From: Deltaproteobacteria bacterium
GTDB lineage: Bacteria; Desulfobacterota; Desulfobacteria; Desulfobacterales; JAABPS01
Assembly: GCA_019309685.1 (NCBI GenBank)
Contig: JAFDFT010000272.1
Coordinates: 1 to 5,517 of the forward strand
Reading direction: 5' to 3'
Length of the DNA: 5,517 nt
A model generated the notes under the pieces. That model was not told the origin of the DNA. It searched no databases and was given only the letters and a program-made list of their open reading frames with translations. Position numbers and translations under genes: made by a program. Below are positions 4,518-5,517 of this stretch, piece by piece; position 1 is the stretch's first letter; each line of letters opens with the position of its first letter.

Positions 4518-4715
4518 ATGGAAACCAGGCAACCACTATTTAATTTAAGCAAAACAGCCAAGGACCTGATTTTGTCCAACAACCATGTGGACTGGTCGGC
4601 TTCTAATATTTCGTTTCCACAAAAACAAAAACCTTTGGATGTTAAAAAACAGGATCCAACATCCAACTGGTTTGTGGACTCTTTTATGGATGTATTGATA
4701 AAGCATTTGACATAA
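4518..4715 (+). CDS. Small hypothetical protein, 65 aa (75 aa with an upstream start)
   Basis: The protein reads METRQPLFNLSKTAKDLILS, then a polar middle rich in Asn, Ser, Gln and Lys, and a more hydrophobic helical end (WFVDSFMDVLIKHLT). No family, zinc motif or membrane segment is evident. The ATG at 4518 has GGGAG 5 bases upstream. An in-frame ATG at 4488 overlaps the stop of the 56-aa gene by 8 bases and would add 10 residues (MSENITTGET); coupled translation from there is possible but its ribosome site is weak. The reverse strand here is also open, but those frames have no ribosome sites and run against the operon. A gap of 158 bp follows. Confidence 0.65.
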   Translation: METRQPLFNLSKTAKDLILSNNHVDWSASNISFPQKQKPLDVKKQDPTSNWFVDSFMDVLIKHLT

Positions 4716-4731
4716 AAAATAAATTACCACC

Positions 4732-4869
4732 AAACCTTGTAAAGTAAACGGGAGGCTACCGTTTGGCTGCGGGAATTAAGCCACTACAGGGCGTGGGTAT
4801 GAACAGTGTTAATCTTAAACCTGACAAGAAGCTGTAAATTTAGTTTCCGTAGCCAAATAAAAAAGGTTT
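4732..4869 (+). ncRNA. Possible structured leader RNA between rightward genes
   Basis: This gap has several complementary segments in nested order. AAACCTT (4732-4738) pairs with AAGGTTT (4863-4869), which includes the ribosome site of the 51-aa gene. TTTGGCT (4762-4768) pairs with AGCCAAA (4851-4857), and TACAG (4785-4789) with CTGTA (4832-4836). A local hairpin AAACGG/CCGTTT (4746-4751, 4759-4764) with loop GAGGCTA competes with the second stem, as does GGCTAC (4754-4759) with GTAGCC (4849-4854). Such alternatives could switch translation of the 51-aa gene. I recognise no known RNA family, and short pairings like these can arise by chance. Confidence 0.3.
4762..4836 (+). CDS. Possible 24-residue peptide with TTG start
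   Basis: A GGGAGG ribosome site (4750-4755) stands 6 bases before a TTG at 4762, opening a 24-codon frame (MAAGIKPLQGVGMNSVNLKP then DKKL) that ends at TAA 4834-4836. The ribosome site is excellent, partly displayed in the loop of a small hairpin, and no other start uses it. It might be a real micropeptide or a leader peptide controlling the structured region. Nothing else supports it. Confidence 0.3.
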
Positions 4870-4873
4870 TAAA

Positions 4874-5029
4874 ATGATACCAATTTTACTTTTAGGAATT
4901 TTAATCGGCAGCATGCTAACTGCTATATCTCTTTTCTTGTGGGGAGAAATTAATAATAAGATTGATGAAATATCAGAGGTGAACGGGCAAGCAAAAAATT
5001 CCTGGTCTTTGACCCGCATCAAAGAATAA
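4874..5029 (+). CDS. Small single-span membrane protein, 51 aa
   Basis: Residues 2-23 (IPILLLGILIGSMLTAISLF and onward) form one hydrophobic segment, long enough to cross the inner membrane and directly preceded only by Met. The rest (WGEINNKIDEISEV then NGQAKNSWSLTRIKE) is polar and helical. There is no lipobox or cleavage site, so it is an anchored protein rather than a secreted one. An AAGG site lies about 8 bases before the ATG and can pair with 4732-4738 in the putative leader. Phage early regions often carry such proteins, for example for superinfection exclusion or host membrane effects, but no function can be assigned. Confidence 0.72.
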   Translation: MIPILLLGILIGSMLTAISLFLWGEINNKIDEISEVNGQAKNSWSLTRIKE

Positions 5030-5050
5030 TCCCGGATAGATTAACAGGAT

Positions 5051-5070
5051 GAAGGCACCTTCTTTTTCTT
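5051..5070 (+). terminator. Weak hairpin with T-rich tail, possible terminator or attenuator
   Basis: GAAGGCACCTTC (5051-5062) can fold into a very short stem (GAAG/CTTC around GCAC) followed by a T-rich run (TTTTTCTT). The stem is too weak for a typical intrinsic terminator, and genes continue on the same strand, so partial termination at most is expected. Confidence 0.2.
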
Positions 5071-5086
5071 TAAGGGAAATCGATAA

Positions 5087-5299
5087 ATGACACCAAAAGC
5101 AAACAACCCAACAGAAACCAATGAATTTACATTAACCTTTACCGGAGAACAACTGCGCACATTGTCTGACATGACCAATTTAATTATAGAAGATAGGCTT
5201 ATTTGGTGGAACTGCTTGGAAGCAGACCAACAGAAAGACTTGGTTGAAGCTAGAAACCTGATGCAAAAACAACTGGATTTTCCAGATTTAAAATTTTAA
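5087..5299 (+). CDS. Small hypothetical protein, 70 aa
   Basis: The first 12 residues are polar (MTPKANNPTETN). They are followed by a strand-like FTLTFTGEQL and two helices (RTLSDMTNLIIEDRLIWWN, LEADQQKDLVEARNLMQKQL). The pattern 'F.LTFTGEQLRTL' followed by helices is seen in small phage proteins of unknown role. There are no catalytic or metal motifs; one Cys only. An AAGGG site lies about 10 bases before the ATG at 5087. A 12-codon frame (5049-5087) ends on the start codon in the ATGA arrangement, so coupling is conceivable. The next gene begins 56 bases after its stop. Confidence 0.7.
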   Translation: MTPKANNPTETNEFTLTFTGEQLRTLSDMTNLIIEDRLIWWNCLEADQQKDLVEARNLMQKQLDFPDLKF

Positions 5300-5346
5300 A
5301 CAGAAATATGCGGCTTTCTGTGCGCCCATTTCTTTATTATACACTT

Positions 5347-5351
5347 GGAGG
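5347..5351 (+). promoter_or_regulatory. Ribosome binding site GGAGG fixing the start of the 49-aa gene
   Basis: GGAGG stands 4 bases before the ATG at 5356 and makes it the preferred start over the in-frame ATG at 5308, which has no ribosome site. Confidence 0.65.
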
Positions 5352-5355
5352 CAAA

Positions 5356-5505
5356 ATGGATACAATGGAATTAATACAAGAAGCATATACAAAAGTCGCC
5401 GACGGCATGAAGCGTATTGACCTTAAAAACGACAAGGGGGTTTCGGTCAAAGCATATTGGGCTGGTACGATCGTTCGTATAGACATTAAAGAAGATCGCG
5501 TATAA
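5356..5505 (+). CDS. Small hypothetical protein, 49 aa
   Basis: It reads MDTMELIQEAYTKVADGMKR and then IDLKNDKGVSVKAYWAGTIVRIDIKEDRV. The first half looks like one amphipathic helix. The second half looks like two or three beta strands (VSVKAYWAG, TIVRIDIKE), giving a compact helix-plus-hairpin fold. No family is recognised and there is no metal or active-site motif. The start at 5356 is set by GGAGG 4 bases upstream. The frame is open back to an ATG at 5308 (65 aa), but that stretch has no ribosome site and a different composition. It ends 12 bases before the window edge, and the operon may continue beyond. Confidence 0.65.
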   Translation: MDTMELIQEAYTKVADGMKRIDLKNDKGVSVKAYWAGTIVRIDIKEDRV

Positions 5506-5517
5506 TCAGTCATTAAA

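Noticed and set aside
4595..4604. Extra copy of GTCGGCTTCT in the 65-aa gene
   Set aside because: It matches the origin repeat unit but is single, without neighbours at 12-bp spacing, and can be explained by coding for WSAS.
4454..4733. Minus-strand open frames opposite the 65-aa gene
   Set aside because: Hydrophobic readings arise from the complementary strand; no ribosome site, and the plus-strand genes here are well spaced with good sites.
4741..4840. Remnant of a TnpB-type transposase end or its guide RNA
   Set aside because: The short frame only vaguely resembles such a tail; no motif, transposon end or flanking gene supports it.
4840..5022. Minus-strand open frame opposite the small membrane protein
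   Set aside because: It is antisense to the better supported plus-strand gene and has no ribosome site or neighbours in its direction.
5308..5355. Longer start for the last gene
   Set aside because: No ribosome site before 5308, whereas GGAGG lies 4 bases before the ATG at 5356.
1..5517. tRNA, rRNA, CRISPR array or attachment site
   Set aside because: No cloverleaf, rRNA-like segment, regularly spaced long repeats or integrase-linked site was found by reading both strands.

Overview
The window looks like the early (replication and regulation) region of a temperate phage or prophage-like element. Two divergent blocks of tightly packed small genes face away from a control region at about 3819-4072. 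Base composition is AT-rich, promoters look sigma70-like and Shine-Dalgarno sites are strong. The host is probably a Gram-negative bacterium. The style of the DnaB homologue and of the tiny Cys-rich proteins reminds me of Desulfobacterota phages, but this is a weak guess from the sequence alone.

The leftward block (minus strand, 3818 down to 1) begins with a small helix-turn-helix protein. It continues with an HNH-type zinc protein, a 66-aa Cys-rich protein, a 59-aa Cys-rich protein and a 131-aa helical protein. A second leftward promoter with a perfect palindrome over its -10 region (about 2420-2450) then serves a 45-aa zinc ribbon, a 69-aa protein, a 264-aa winged-helix replication initiator, a DnaB-type replicative helicase and a Cys-containing gene that runs off the left edge. 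Genes overlap or lie within a few bases of each other, so each set is probably one transcript. The 59-aa and 45-aa genes are short but have clear starts, ribosome sites and paired cysteines.

The rightward block (plus strand, 4073 to 5505) holds six small genes without recognisable families: 78, 56, 65, 51 (one membrane segment), 70 and 49 aa. A gap of about 160 bp between the 65-aa and 51-aa genes (4716-4873) has nested complementary segments and may be a structured leader RNA.

The most interesting signals are these. (1) Six GTCG(G/T)CTTC-type repeats, mostly spaced 12 bp, lie inside the initiator gene between its DNA-binding and C-terminal parts and beside a 77% AT stretch. This is the layout of a lambda-type origin within the initiator gene. 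(2) The DnaB homologue lacks about 40-45 residues from the middle of its N-terminal domain, while its ATPase domain looks complete. (3) The leftward replication promoter has a 17-bp palindromic operator candidate. (4) A 10-bp inverted repeat joins the -10 region of the rightward promoter to the start codon of the first rightward gene. No CI-type repressor, integrase, tRNA, CRISPR array or insertion sequence is visible here.
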